Notes under the pieces: model-generated
Told to the model about the DNA's origin: nothing
What the model saw: the letters and a program-made list of their open reading frames with translations, nothing else
Database searches by the model: none
Shown here: positions 1-10,724 of the stretch, one piece after another
How positions within the stretch are numbered: the first letter of the stretch is position 1
Layout of the letters: every line of letters starts with the position of its first letter
Source: Axinella damicornis
Lineage: Eukaryota > Porifera > Demospongiae > Axinellida > Axinellidae
Length of the DNA stretch: 64,000 nt
Reading direction: 5' to 3'
Assembly (NCBI GenBank): GCA_963931865.1
Contig: OZ007507.1
Location: 15,000,450-15,064,449 of the forward strand
Position numbers and translations under genes: made by a program

Positions 1-570
1 GCAAGTTGGCTGAAAGGGTAGCTACATCACGAGCATCTCGTTGTTTGAAGGTTGCCGTCACTCTCGCGCGGCGCGTTAATTAGTCCTGTCTCCATTCCGT
101 GTGTGCTGGTCTCATCCCTAGTCCATGAAAATTGATGCGATTCGAAACCAAGACCCGTGAAAACATAGAGAAGTCTGTCCTTATGGTCGCGGCTTTGGAC
201 TGCGGAAGCCTCAAAGAAAACTAGGAGGGAACTTTGGATGTAGCTACGCGATTGTAAGTCAGAATCGCAGCAACGTCATTTCCCCCCTTCAAAAACTGAT
301 ACGGCCATGGCCGTACCGGCCATACCAGCCGTACCGGTGGCACCGGCCCTGAATATAGGTGCCCCCACATCACAACTAGCGAGGTAGCTTCCATGGAGGC
401 CAATGATGGATTAATTGCCTCTGTTTCGTGTAAGTTCATTAAGACACACCTTAAAGTACGGCTTATCATACTCAACCTCATGGAGAATGCCATTATACAT
501 CCTGGGTCCCATTACAATTACACATTTTCAGTCAGGCCTATCCAATCCCTAAACTTAACGTTGCAAATAC
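1..570. other. Left edge, probable intron, no exon seen
   Basis: This stretch lies downstream of the last visible CCP exon of the minus-strand receptor gene, so it should be intron. I found no further CCP, FN3 or transmembrane exon on the minus strand. Positions 285-355 hold a GC-rich inverted motif (GGCCGTACCGGCC type) that also ends the repeat near 19750-19795. The gene must continue beyond the window, because the exon at 571-771 ends with a donor. Confidence 0.5.
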
Positions 571-771
571 CTGCTGACATAGTCGTACATGCCAATTGCG
601 AAGGGTCAGGGCTCCACCTCCCATTTTCATCACAGACTGATGTAATCCTTCCCTCTAGAGAAAGCCCTGGTTGACACCGGTAAAATATCTCTGAGCTCAC
701 TTTGGAATTGTCAAGTGACTCCACAGCAATCCCACTGGCAAAGGATGGAGCTGCACAGACAATGGAACTGG
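571..771 (-). CDS. Receptor-like gene, CCP/sushi exon 6 (last visible)
   Basis: A 201-bp exon of 67 codons, phase 1 at both ends. The acceptor reads CATACAG|CC and the donor GCAG|GTATTT. It encodes one complement-control-protein (sushi) module with four cysteines (IVCAAP, FYRCQPG, SVCDENG, QLAC) and the conserved Trp in GRWSPDP. The acceptor must be the one at 771: the AG nearer the ORF would lose the first cysteine. It is the most divergent CCP here, lacking the NTTEGAE stretch of its siblings. CCP modules form small disulphide-bonded extracellular beads that bind proteins in complement regulators and adhesion receptors. The gene runs on to the left. Confidence 0.8.
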
Positions 772-849
772 CTGTATGGGGAGTACCAAAAGTGTCTGCA
801 TCAGTCTAGTACCGGTATCTACAAACCGCACATCCTAATTGAAGCTCAC

Positions 850-1029
850 CTGTGCACCTTTGACCAGCTGGTTCAGGGTTCCACCTCCCATCTCCTGCAC
901 ACACTGCTCTCATGCTCCCAGCTGGGACAAATCCTGGGTTACACTTGAAGAATATCTCAGCACCCTCAGTTGTGTCTTGATATGTCTCAATGGAACCATT
1001 TCCAGGGGTAGCGGGTACCCCACAGTTGG
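850..1029 (-). CDS. Receptor-like gene, CCP/sushi exon 5
   Basis: A 180-bp, 60-codon exon, phase 1-1, with acceptor CATGTCCAG|CC and donor TGCACAG|GTGAGC. It is one complete CCP module with four Cys (ANCGVP, FFKCNPG, AVCAGDG, QRCT) and Trp in GRWNPEP. It carries the motif DTTEGAEIFF shared with exons 5536-5715 and 2840-3019, which marks a local subfamily that probably spread by exon duplication. The product would be extracellular. Confidence 0.87.
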
Positions 1030-1372
1030 CTGGACATGAAAGTATGATGTCATAGACTAAATCAGTATGATATACTGTAACAGTATGCACACACCGGTAG
1101 AAACTACTCTTCCCACTCTTATAAGGCACACAGCATCATCACAGTGTTATAAACGACTAGACATAAAAGCTGACGTATCCTGAACCCAACACTCCTCCAC
1201 CTTACCTTGAACCAACCACAGTAATGGACTCAATCACATAATTACATTTTCCCAATGGACCCCAACTCAAGGCGAAAGAATTCTAGTTACTAAATTCAGA
1301 AGTAGTGAACCAGTCTAAGTTGACTGGATTAAGACACTAGTTTGGGGAGAGCTACTGCAATCCTCTCTCTAC

Positions 1373-1597
1373 CTGTTGGCGTTGGTGTTGGTGTCGGCAC
1401 TGGTACCATCCTGCACACCACCAGAAAGGGGTCTGGACTCCACCTCCCACTCTCCATACACACAGCACTTGAGCTTGATGGAGCAAACCCCGACTGCCGA
1501 CACTGGTAGACTATCACTGAGCCCACTATAGTAGTGTTGTACTGCACAATCACCTCACCGGATGCGTTGCTGGGAACTCCACAGTCAATAGCACTAA
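1373..1597 (-). CDS. Receptor-like gene, CCP/sushi exon 4 with Pro-Thr tail
   Basis: A 225-bp, 75-codon exon, phase 1-1, with acceptor TTTCCATGCAG|TT and donor CCAACAG|GTAGAG. It has a CCP module (IDCGVP, VYQCRQS, AVCMESG, VVCR; Trp in GRWSPDP) followed by a short VPVPTPTPTPT linker encoded by a GGTGTTG-type microsatellite. The linker is probably a flexible, O-glycosylatable spacer between modules. A 42-bp poly(C) tract starts 41 bp upstream of the acceptor. Confidence 0.84.
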
Positions 1598-1636
1598 CTG
1601 CATGGAAACAACCAATGAGTGACTGAGGTCCCAATC

Positions 1637-1637
<1 letters not shown>

Positions 1638-1679
<42 letters not shown>
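1638..1679. repeat. Poly(C) tract, 42 bp
   Basis: An uninterrupted run of C on the plus strand in the intron just upstream of the CCP exon at 1373-1597. It is one of eight C runs of at least 20 bp in the window. No G run reaches 20. Confidence 0.95.
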
Positions 1680-1851
1680 ATAGGTACCTATACTGATGTA
1701 ACTCTAACTGACGGACTGAATGTGGAACAGCTTATAGTCATGTATAGCAAGAGAGTCCAGCGGTCCTCACTAGTGCAGTGAGGTGGAACAGTGATTTGAG
1801 TATATGAGGGTAGCAGGTACTATACATTAATCTGGTGGATGCAGTTATCTC

Positions 1852-1951
1852 TAGCCTCGTTCCCAGGCCTTCCACACCTCCAGCTTTTGATCGCTTCCAG
1901 TATTGGAAGCGATCAAAAGCTGGAGGTGTGGAAGGCCTGGGAACGAGGCTA
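1852..1951. mobile_element. Family A MITE (hairpin) at a splice donor
   Basis: A near-perfect 100-bp palindrome that begins TAGCCTCGTTCCCAGG and ends with the reverse complement around a 4-bp loop. It is flanked by the 8-bp duplication GTTATCTC at 1844-1851 and 1952-1959. The right duplication is part of the 5' splice site (GTGAGATAAC on the minus strand) of the CCP exon 1962-2156. Confidence 0.9.
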
Positions 1952-1961
1952 GTTATCTCAC

Positions 1962-2156
1962 CATTGCAGATGAGAGTGGAAGGGTCTGGGTTCCAGATAC
2001 CAGTCACTGATTCTCCATCTGATGTACAATTTGCACTCATCCTCCCAGCTGGAACAAACCCTGTGTCACACATGAAGAATGTCTTAGCACCAACCAGTGT
2101 GCCTGAGATACGCACAATGGAGCCATTCCGAGGGCCAGTGGGCATCTCACAGTTGA
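1962..2156 (-). CDS. Receptor-like gene, CCP/sushi exon 3
   Basis: A 195-bp, 65-codon exon, phase 1-1, with acceptor CTTCCTTCCAG|TC and donor TGCAATG|GTGAGA. It is one CCP module with four Cys (VNCEMP, FFMCDTG, ANCTSDG, LICN) and Trp in GIWNPDP. A five-residue insertion (ESVTG) before the Trp makes it longer than its 60-codon siblings. A family A hairpin element has inserted ten bases into the downstream intron and left the donor intact. Confidence 0.86.
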
Positions 2157-2839
2157 CTGGAAGGAAGTGATGTTGTGGCAACTCAAGAGAATGATTAAGC
2201 AGACTGGCATAACATACTGCAATGCACAATTGAGATCCCAGGACGTTCCCACCTCCAGTCTACATAGCTTTGATTGCTTGCAGTATGCAAATACGGAGTG
2301 GGAAGGTCTGGGAGATTAGGTCATGTGTGGTGATAGAGGGTAGACACACGGGGAGCAGCGTCTGATCATAATAATCATTTTGTGTCGACCCGTCTCTGGC
2401 ATTGTGAACAATGAACGGTATTGATGCTGCCTTGCAAACGCTCAGGCTTCCAGCCATTTCAAGGAAGGGCTTTGAGATCCTTTGCCAGGCATCAGCCATC
2501 ATGTACCCTATGTCTACCTGACGTCACTGCACGTGACCAAATCTCCAGGCCTTCCCTCTCCATATTGCATACTGCCAAGACTGGAGGTGGAAACAGCCTG
2601 AGAGATCGATGATATTCAAACTGCATCCTGGAAGTTTGGTCACTGTGGACCATTAACCTACTAAGGATCAACTTGAAGATTCAGAGGAGTACTTAGAAGT
2701 ATTTCACACCCAACCTTTCTTATAATTATGTAGAACAGGTAGAACAGTTCATTTAAGATTTCTACCGTCAGTACATGTTGCACGTAACAAGTTACTTTGC
2801 AGGTACACAAGTACGTGACAAGCAATCACTGCCACATAC

Positions 2840-3019
2840 CTATGGTGCAACTTAAAGCACCAGGGTTTGGACTCCATCCACCTCTAGTGCAATTTGACAT
2901 CATTGTCTTTTCTGGAACACGACCTGGGTCACAGCTGTAGAACACCTCTGCACCCTCTGTTGTGTTAGTGTAGCTCTCCAGAGATCCACTTGGTGGGGCA
3001 GGAGGTGGACCACAGTCAA
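2840..3019 (-). CDS. Receptor-like gene, CCP/sushi exon 2
   Basis: A 180-bp, 60-codon exon, phase 1-1, with acceptor CCAACTCCAG|TT and donor ACCATAG|GTATGT. I translated it directly: it is open throughout and encodes a CCP module with four Cys (DCGPPP, FYSCDPG, SNCTRGG, LSCT), Trp in GGWSPNP and the subfamily motif NTTEGAEVFY. It is easy to miss because it is short and has no start codon near its beginning. The introns on both sides match the neighbours in phase. Confidence 0.85.
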
Positions 3020-3323
3020 CTGGAGTTGGATTGGTTGAGCAAATACAGACCTTAATATGTGTAACGGCACCTCTTACTGCTCAGTGTTTATAGCACCGTA
3101 ATCGCTTGCACGAGCATGGTGTATGTGATAGCACGTGTTCACATAATTATAAGTGGCACTGAAAACGAGACAGAGTATTGCCCCGGCGAAAGTATCACTC
3201 ACTCTCTTAGTGTGAGTCACTTACACTCCAGGTTGCTGCTCAGAAATTAATGACAAGCAGCCTGCTGCCACATTCCCATATACACAAGCATACCAAAACA
3301 TTACAAATGTACAATGTCATGTA

Positions 3324-3890
3324 TGGAGATGTAGGGATAGCAGAACAGAAAAAGTAAAGAAACAAGGTAGGGGTGATGGCATAAAACAGTTCCGTATACA
3401 AGTACCCCATCGTACATAATTGAGTTCAAAGGTCAGAGTTGCTCTGCGCGCATACGTACAAATGAAGAAAATGGCGTTGCAGATGAAGCCATAGTTATCA
3501 AGTGGGCAGTTTCAAGCGCCTCGTGAGACTTCAAAGTTGTGAAAAAGTGATGGGGTCGTGCAATGCTCAGTGTAAAATGCTGCTGTTTTGTGTGAAAACC
3601 GTCGTGAAGGAGTCGGGCAGTTTTGAATTAGCCCATCTGATTTTGGCGGGTTGGTGACTTTCTGGTGCGGTACTTTCATGATGCTTTTTCGTGAATCTTC
3701 TTGGCCAGGAAAACACTCAAAGATGAATGGTAAGTTGTCAAAAAAGGCTTCTGTTGACCGTTTTTGAGATTTTGAGAGCTTTAGAAAGATTTTTTTTGTA
3801 TTACCATTTATTATATACTTCGTATTTGTCCAATAGTATTTCCTAATATACGCGGAGTGCAATATCCACCCGTATTGCACTCCCCGTATT
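3324..3890. repeat. Family E end plus associated repeat
   Basis: It begins with GGAGATGTAGGGATAGCAGA, the terminus shared with copies at 4757, 15193, 18757 and 60520. It continues into sequence that recurs in inverted orientation at 14775-15180 (shared CGCCTCGTGAGACTTC and GTGCGGTACTTT stretches). A 122-codon minus ORF inside it is repeat sequence, not a gene. A fragment of the distal part also lies at 23220-23330. Confidence 0.7.
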
Positions 3891-4115
3891 GCACGCTGTC
3901 AAGGGTAACGGAATGGGCGGTGCTGATTGGTCACTTCCGGGTTTATGCACTTAGCAACCACACATGAAAATGGCACCGTGCGAAAGTGCTATGTCTAGAT
4001 TGCATGTGATCGGCTGTTTTCTGTCCCTCTCATGATAAAGCAGGCAATGTTTTGTTAGTCTGTGCTACTCACAGTGGACGCATAGGCTCTCTCTTGAATT
4101 CTTACAATTTACAAT

Positions 4116-4716
4116 CAGGGGCGGCGGAACAGGTCCGGCAGACCCGGCAACTGCCGGACCAATGTTTTGACAAACCATGGTACTTGATAAACATCAGACG
4201 GCACTGAGCGTCCTCCTCTGTGGATACATAGCTACGTACTGGAGACCAGGCTCGAGGGAAAGTCTGTTTACGAGTCCAGTTGCAAAACTTGAAGTGTCTG
4301 GACACATACCGGGCGCTTGTTGAGTACGATGCATCGATGGCGAACAACTACGTACTGACTACCACGTGCGATTTAGAAAGGGGTGGAGCCAGGAAATGCA
4401 ATAACGTACAACAGCAGCGAAAAACTCGTCGCCTTATAATTAGTAGGCGTGGGCTACCAGAGCAGCGTACATTTCCTTTCCACGTCGAGAGTGAGACGGT
4501 CACGGATTGCACGGAAACCAGACAGCAGTGGCAGTGCAGTGCAAAGCATGAAGGTGCTACGAGACCCCATCCAGGCAACTGAAAAATGATCGTGAAAAAA
4601 AATTTCCGCGCTTCGCGCGATATACAGATCGGCACTACACGCCTCTACACACTACCTTCGGCAGTGCAGTGGACATATTTTGCCGTACCAAACCCAAATT
4701 GCTTCCGCCGGCCCTG
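4116..4716. mobile_element. hAT-like MITE (CAGGGGCGG termini)
   Basis: The 601-bp element starts CAGGGGCGGCGGAA and ends TTCCGCCGGCCCTG. Inside is the segment AAATTTCCGCGCTTCGCGCG, which recurs at 19490-19560, 22350-22400, 31300-31400 and 46630-46670. CAGGGGCGG-type ends are typical of hAT-derived MITEs. The family assignment is inference. Confidence 0.6.
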
Positions 4717-4756
4717 ACAATACGAGTAACAGCCACTTACACTGTGTTCACTCTGG

Positions 4757-4850
4757 CAAATGGGGTTGCATACTGAACTGTTTTATGCCATCATCCCTAC
4801 CTAAAAGCTTGTTTCCTTACTTTTTGCCATTTGCTATCCATACACCTGCA
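4757..4850. repeat. Family E MITE fragment
   Basis: This is the reverse-complement half of the family E hairpin: TGCATACTGAACTG, then TTATGCCATCATCCCT, then the pyrimidine-rich end. It matches 15280-15360. Confidence 0.65.
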
Positions 4851-4860
4851 TACGTTTTTT

Positions 4861-5494
4861 GTCTCGGCACCGAAGTGCCGAGACACAGTGCTGGATGCGT
4901 AGGTACGTACGTACGTGCGCATGCGTACGTACGTATGTACGTGGTACGTCGCTTTTCGCAATGCGCCCGCGCAAGTGCTGCATGCATGCTCTACACCCTT
5001 AATAGGGTGTCAAACGTATTTATAGCCTGCAAGTAGATCTTCAAAATTGATTATGGGTTTGAATGGCTGCTCATGAATCCTCTTACCAAGACTGCTGCTA
5101 GTAGCTCTAATACTTAATTCAGGACAATGAATTCAGGACAATGAATACTCACTGGCCCATCCAGTGTGCTGCACTCAGCCATCCCAAGTGCATACTAAAG
5201 CTCACTCAGCTCTAGCTAGCTAGCTATAGGCCTATAGATAAGTGCTGAAAGAATTGGCCAAGGTGTTGACTACACATCAAGCCCAGACTGCTTTCACCCT
5301 TTGGGTGAACATTCCTGACCCACCCCTTGCTCACACAGAACCTCCAAGGATATTGACGCTCACTTGAGCTGAAAGTCTCGTAGCTAACAGGTTTTGCAGT
5401 CATAATAAAGGGTTAAGCAGCTGCCATGTCCTCTGCATGATTCTAGCTGATACCAAGTCGTGCCGAGACACATCAAGTCTTTTAAAGACTCACT
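4861..5494. mobile_element. MITE family I, copy 1
   Basis: An element of about 630 bp with ends GTCTCGGCAC / GTGCCGAGAC. The left end forms a tight hairpin (GTCTCGGCACCGAAGTGCC then GAGAC). An inverted copy lies at 42978-43557, sharing the GTGAACATTCCTGACCCACC region and the AGTCTTTTAAAGACT edge. Microsatellite-like ACGT and AGCT runs lie inside. It sits in the intron between CCP exons 1 and 2. Confidence 0.75.
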
Positions 5495-5535
5495 TGTTTA
5501 CACTTGTTTAAATTATGCCATGGGTGGATACTCAC

Positions 5536-5715
5536 ACGTGCACACATGAGTGTCAGGGTCAGGGTTCCACCTCGCATCTGCTCCACACACAGCCATCATT
5601 GTTGTATTTGGAACAAACTGTGAGTTACATCTGAAGAATATCTCAGCACCCTCAGTTGTGTTTTGATAAGGCTGAATGAAGCCATTCCTAGGGGTGGCTG
5701 GGTCACTGCAGTTGA
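5536..5715 (-). CDS. Receptor-like gene, CCP/sushi exon 1
   Basis: A 180-bp, 60-codon exon, phase 1-1, with acceptor CTCCTCCAG|TC and donor TGCACGT|GTGAGT. It is one CCP module with four Cys (VNCSDP, FFRCNSQ, AVCGADA, HVCT), Trp in ARWNPDP and the subfamily motif NTTEGAEIFF. It is the first CCP after the FN3 exon at 8661-8939, so the ectodomain order is Ig, FN3, then CCP repeats. Confidence 0.88.
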
Positions 5716-6819
5716 CTGGAGGAGAGGAGGGGGAATATATTACACAGGTACATATTATGCCACATCTCTCACTGCAGTCAACCTGTACAAATCCTGAGTA
5801 GAACATTACACTCCTAGTATATAGGGAGAAATTTGACCACGTAAAGTAAATAAACAAAGCTCGCAGGAAAGGCCTACTAACTACAATGCATATCTTCATG
5901 ACCGCCGTTCATCCTGAAAGGTGACTCTGCCCTACTGGTTGCACTTAATAGCTACGTAGCCTACTGAGAGTGCAGTTAGCAGTATTATGTGTGCGTTAGC
6001 TGGGGCGAGCCCAACATGATTCTGCCCAAGTATCCACAAGGTGAGAGTATCATAAGACGTGGGCATGATTCATGGGCTACCAGGAGTGCGGTTTCCAACT
6101 TGAAATTATTGCTGGATGGGTGCCATCAAAAAACCTTTCCACCAAGTATTTCCTGATTCTCTAGTCTCGTCCTGGGCCCCCGCCAGTCGCTTGCAGTACG
6201 GAAAAGTGGGGAGACCCTGGCATGTTTCCCCATGTGAGCATGACATAATTGACAAATGGCAAAAAAAATTCAGAGTGAAAAAGCGAAGTTTCGCGTATTG
6301 TTCAACCAACTACACATTCAATGCTTGCTGTGTATGACAGTCGCCCCGTGCTAGCTAGATACATGTGGTAAGTTACATGGTAGCTTAGCTGTTCTGAGCC
6401 CCTCATTTCCCACGTGCAGTTTCTACCACCTTTCTACCCCTTGACGTCATGCACGTGAGGAACGATACCAGGTCCTCTGTGTTCTTCTTGCAACCGAAAA
6501 CAGTGTGGCCTGGGAACGAGGCTACTGATTCTCAATGTCCAGCAATCAACATAGGCTTAGTTTTATTAGGCTGGAGGGGGGAACTTGAAACTGGTGAAAT
6601 ACACTTACAGGCAACTGTGGCCAGTGGAGTTTTGTGGGACCGAAATAGCTTCAGCAAATTAGGTAGTGTCTGCATCACTAGTAGTCTACTGCATTTGTAC
6701 TTATCATTGCGAGTATGGGCGAGTCTCATGGACAGTAGAATAAGTAGTACTCAATGCTGTTATACTCGCACTCGCTTGTTCGGCTCTCCGACTTCCCTAG
6801 CACTGAAAAGATTGGATGC

Positions 6820-7080
6820 TCACTAAATATGCATGTGACCTTTGATCTCTACTCACTTGAGGAAATACACGAAAGTCAATAGGCAGTGAGCAGCATGTTT
6901 AGCTTTTGTCCTACACTGAAAAGGGCTGAAATTTGGGGGTGAGTCCAGCAGTCCAGTCCAGTGAATAGACACTACTTGCACGCACGTACATAATAGTTTA
7001 CAACCACACGCAAGCGTCTCCTGACCAATTTTCCGTTTCCGCTTTCCATTTCCAGCTTTTCCATAGGCCTCAAACAAGGA
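6820..7080. repeat. Dispersed repeat H, copy 1
   Basis: It shares the string TGTCCTACACTGAAAA and a GTCCAGTCCAGTGAATA stretch with 55375-55620, in the same order. The second copy lies inside a TA-flanked MITE (55077-55915), so this one is probably a remnant of the same family. The 74-codon minus ORF here is not supported as a gene. Confidence 0.5.
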
Positions 7081-7395
7081 AAGCGCCTGGTGGAATGATT
7101 ATTGCAATCATGCCATGTGTACCCTTCAACAGGCAAACATTTCAACTTGTGTCACAATGAAATTTGAAGTGGTTACGGTTAACCATTTAACCACACTTAC
7201 ACATACTCTGCACTAAGTATGGACAAGTGTGTAATTAAGCCAGCTATCCTCCGTCAGCAACCGTACCAGAGGCTTCAGAGGTTCCAGATGGCAGACAGGT
7301 TACTAGGACAATGCACCTTAATAGTGTGGAACTATTCTCAGTTGTCCTGTTCAGCAATGGTGGAGTGTTGTGCCATTTTGATACATGTATATTAG

Positions 7396-8598
7396 TGTGG
7401 AGGACCAGAACTGTCAATAGTGTTAATTAGTGTTTGCTCAACATTGGAGGGAGCCCCTTGGTGCGCAGGGCGAATTCTTTTGTGTATTGTGTGTTCCTGT
7501 CCTTACCTTTGTTGTATGGTCTTTTGTCGTTGCTCTGTATTTAAGTAGCGCTTGGTTTGTATGTAGGTAGATTTGGATTAGGAGACTTTGTGATTCAGTT
7601 ATTACTCTTGTGCTGCACGTTTAAGGACAAGTTACCGCTCGGGTCCATTACATTTGGTGGCAGCGGTGGGATCCACTGCCCGCCAGTCGGCGGCAGGGCC
7701 CACACGCAGTGCAGCAGGAAGAGAGATGGAGAGAGCGAGGGGAGAGGTCCGCGAGAGCAACGACAGCGGACTAGAGTTGCTGATTGAGCGACAGCCGCTG
7801 AGAGGGAGAGGGCACTGCAAGGAATTGGCTGCGACATTGCTAGAGATCGGGAGCGTGAGCTGCCAAAAGAGCGAAGGTCGCTTGAGGAGTGAAAGTTGCC
7901 ACAAGAGAGCACTAGCGAGGAGCGCTGAGTGGACGGAATCGCTGCCAAGAGGAGTGAGGATCGCTGAGGTGGCAAGAGTCGCTGTGTCAAGAGTAGGAGT
8001 GGTGCAGAGAGGTCCGTACGTTGTCAGAGTTGCTGGCAAGACGACGCAGAGAGGGCATGTGTTGCCGTGCGTCGACGGAGGGGGCATGTGTCGCCTGGCA
8101 CCTGAAATACTGCCGGGAAGCAGAGGGCGTGTGTCGTCGTGTACGTCGTGTGTCGCCTGGCACCAGAATACTGCCGAGAAGCAGAGGGTGTGTGTCGCTA
8201 TGTACGTTGTGTGTCGCCTGGCACCCAGAATACCGCCGAGAAACGGCGGGCGTGTGTCGCCGGGCCGGAAGGGGCGTGTGTAGACTGCACCCATCATACC
8301 ACAGCAAAACCAGTTTTGCTGCAGGAGAAGGGAGGTGGAGTGTGGAGGACCGGAACAGTTAAACAGTGTTAAATAGTGTTTGTGCAACATTGGAGGGAGC
8401 CCCTTGGTGCGCAGGGCGAATTCTTTTGTGCATTGTGTGTTCCTGTCCTTACCTTTGTCATATGGTCTTTTGTCGTTGCTCTGTATTTAAGTAGCGCTTG
8501 GTTTGTATGTAGGTAGATTTGGATTAGGAGATTTTGTGATTCAGTTATTACACTTGGGCTGCACGTTTAAGGACAAGTTACCGCTTGGGTCCATTACA
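7396..8598 (+). mobile_element. TRIM-like non-autonomous LTR retrotransposon
   Basis: Two nearly identical direct repeats, 7396-7652 and 8341-8598 (about 257 bp each), both start TGTGGAGGACC and end CATTACA, the TG...CA form of an LTR. The internal part is only 688 bp. It starts TTTGGTGGCAGCGGTGGG, which could be a primer-binding site, and ends with the purine-rich GGAGAAGGGAGGTGGAG just before the 3' LTR. Flanks ATTAG and ATTAA match at four of five bases as a target duplication. There is no gag, protease or RT coding. It inserted 62 bp from the FN3 exon at 8661, inside the intron, in the orientation opposite to the gene. Confidence 0.85.
8087..8270 (+). repeat. Tandem repeat inside the TRIM, about 64 bp x 3
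   Basis: Three imperfect units contain GTGTGTCGCCTGGCACC followed by AGAATACYGCCGAGAA. They produce apparent long ORFs on both strands (up to 252 codons), which are compositional and not genes. Confidence 0.75.
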
Positions 8599-8660
8599 AT
8601 TAACAGAAAACATAATTTTGTGTGGAGTATCCATTATACCAGTAACTAGTTGCAACCTAC

Positions 8661-8939
8661 CAATTCTGAAGGTCTCCATGATAGCACTGCTATTCCCAAT
8701 GCAGTTAGTGGCCACAATGCTGACAATGTAATTCACATTGTAGGATATTGCTGACAGTGAAGCACTTGTCACATTGGTGGTAACCTGAGTCACGCCTGGA
8801 CTGACAGTGATGGTGTAGCTCACTGGAGCCCCACCATCATCTTGTGGGGACTGCCACTGTACTGTAAGCATCACATTGTCCCGACCATACTGCTGGACAT
8901 TGTAGGAGGGAGTACGGGGAGGGAAGGGAAGACTTGCAG
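8661..8939 (-). CDS. Receptor-like gene, FN3 exon (block B)
   Basis: A 279-bp, 93-codon exon, phase 1-1, with acceptor CTCCTTTACAG|CT and donor AGAATTG|GTAGGT. It encodes a fibronectin type III domain: MLTVQWQSPQDDGG has the B-strand Trp, followed by PVSYTITV with the Tyr, and NYIVSIVATNCIGNSS is the usual F-strand region. Several N-x-S/T sites suggest an extracellular location. It parallels the FN3 exon at 53288-53572; both keep the ATN(C) motif and a Cys near it. Confidence 0.88.
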
Positions 8940-9295
8940 CTGTAAAGGAGAACAATAGAAAGAGTATGTACCTACATGACCTAGCTCAGTACTAGAAACA
9001 ACAGCATCAGCGGAGTACTACACAGAAAGCTGCATAGCATGCAGTATTAACATGCAGATCAAGGGAAAAGAAATGGCTCAATGAATGGTGTTGTGCGTAT
9101 ATGAGCTACTGCAAAAGCGCATAAGTAGGTTGCATGGAGTACTCGGGGCTACTTATGCGCTCTTGGCTACTGCTAGTACTGTTGCAAGGATCTGTCACAA
9201 GTCAAATGATCTGTCACAAGTCAAAGCCCATTCTTAAAACTTCAGAGCTGTATGAAACAATATGGTCTACTTCGCACTTAGCAATCAGAGCTCAC

Positions 9296-9688
9296 CGATA
9301 ACATTGAGAACCTGGTTTGCTGTTGGTGGTATGATAGCTGCAGTTGTACCAGTGCAGTTCACCATTCTTCCATTGAACGCAGCTCTGGCAGTGAACCTGA
9401 AGGTAGACGTCATATCTACTAAACCATTCATGTCGAGAGTACCAACACTTGTGAGGTTTGCCAGATAGTCAAGGTCAGCACACTGTACGGTGGATGTGGA
9501 ATCACTGCAACTCAGTTGCCGTTCATCAGGGGGTGAAGTACCTAGAAACCGCACACTAGTATCCACAAGGACTGAAGCAACAGTCCAAGTGATAGAACCT
9601 CCCTGGATCACAGTGCAAGTGTAGGTCACCACCTCCCCAGGACAGGCTCCCTGCCTGCCATCCACACTGGAGGCCAGGGCAATGGTGG
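9296..9688 (-). CDS. Receptor-like gene, Ig-like exon (block B)
   Basis: A 393-bp, 131-codon exon, phase 1-1, with acceptor TCACTTGTAG|CC and donor GTTATCG|GTGAGC. The Ig-like fold is suggested by VVTYTCTV (B-strand Cys), SITWTV (C-strand Trp) and RMVNCTG (F-strand Cys). An extra Cys precedes in GACPGE, and two more occur in the middle. The paralogous exon at 54664-55005 shares the pattern AC-x-GE-x-VT-x-TC-x-V. The 5' end of this gene block (signal peptide) is not visible to the right. Confidence 0.82.
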
Positions 9689-10724
9689 CTACAAGTGAGT
9701 GGTAAAGACTAATAGTATAAGCAAGGTCAGCAAACAAACACACAACATAATATTATACCAAATCATAAGTTTCCTGCAATTATACCTGTCAATCTTCCAT
9801 GCAAGAAGAGTAGTTGTACTCAGGGGTATTAAGGTTACGGGCTTGTCGTGTGGTGGGCATGGCGGGACAATTTGTTCAACCCCATTTTTCTCGCGCAGAA
9901 ATTAAGCTAGTGAAATGAAACGTACTCGACACAAAGCAGGGAGAGTATATATATAGCAAACTAAACATTATTATAGTAGCTGCAAACTAAACATTATTAT
10001 AGTAGCTCACACTGTAGCCGTTGTACGCTGGTTAAATCAATTCCAGCAAACTATTCGCCAAAAATCTCCAGTGTGAAGACTGATTCTACTGTCGGGAGAC
10101 AACGCCATAGGAAGCTCTAGGACGTGACGGAAGATTTTTGTGGCTAACAGTCCTCGAAACAACAACCTTTGAGTGTGAATAACTGCCATCATGACTCCCC
10201 TCTTTGGAATACAGCGCCATATAACTTCGGAACGGTCATCACTATTTACAAAAAGGCTTCGTCCGACCCTTCTACACTGTTTGTGCGTATTTCAATACGG
10301 TCGTCTAAGTCCAAGTCAGATCACACGGTTTTATTTTTGGGGACACAAAAACCCTATGAAATAGTGCTTAACAAAGTGTACGGTGCGCGTATCCGCGTAC
10401 GGGGATCCCGTAACCTTAAAGCATGGGTGAAATAACAGAAGAAAATTGCAGTATTAGATCTCTTGGTTTGAAGAACTGGACTACTTTGGACTACAGTCAT
10501 CAATATCCGATAAAGTTTGTTTCCCATGACAACGTATGTAATCAGGAAGTGACAAGCGAAAAGCCCCTATAAAGTGACATGAATTGCTAGTGGTCATATA
10601 CTCGAAACAAACTGGATGCAGCTCTTTGGTAGTGCACATTGGACAGACAACTGCCCAAACGAGGTCATTTTTGAATGCAAACTTCTGTGTACTGTTTCAT
10701 TAGCATAAACATACCATTCACGGT
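9689..10724. other. Non-coding stretch with a short tandem duplication
   Basis: No exon or recognisable element. At 9954-10006 a 26-bp unit (GCAAACTAAACATTATTATA...) occurs twice in tandem. The rest is unassigned. Confidence 0.5.

Noticed and set aside
7632..8390. ORFs of 252 and 209 codons on opposite strands
   Set aside because: They overlap each other inside the TRIM element, follow its tandem repeats and LTR sequence, and match no domain.
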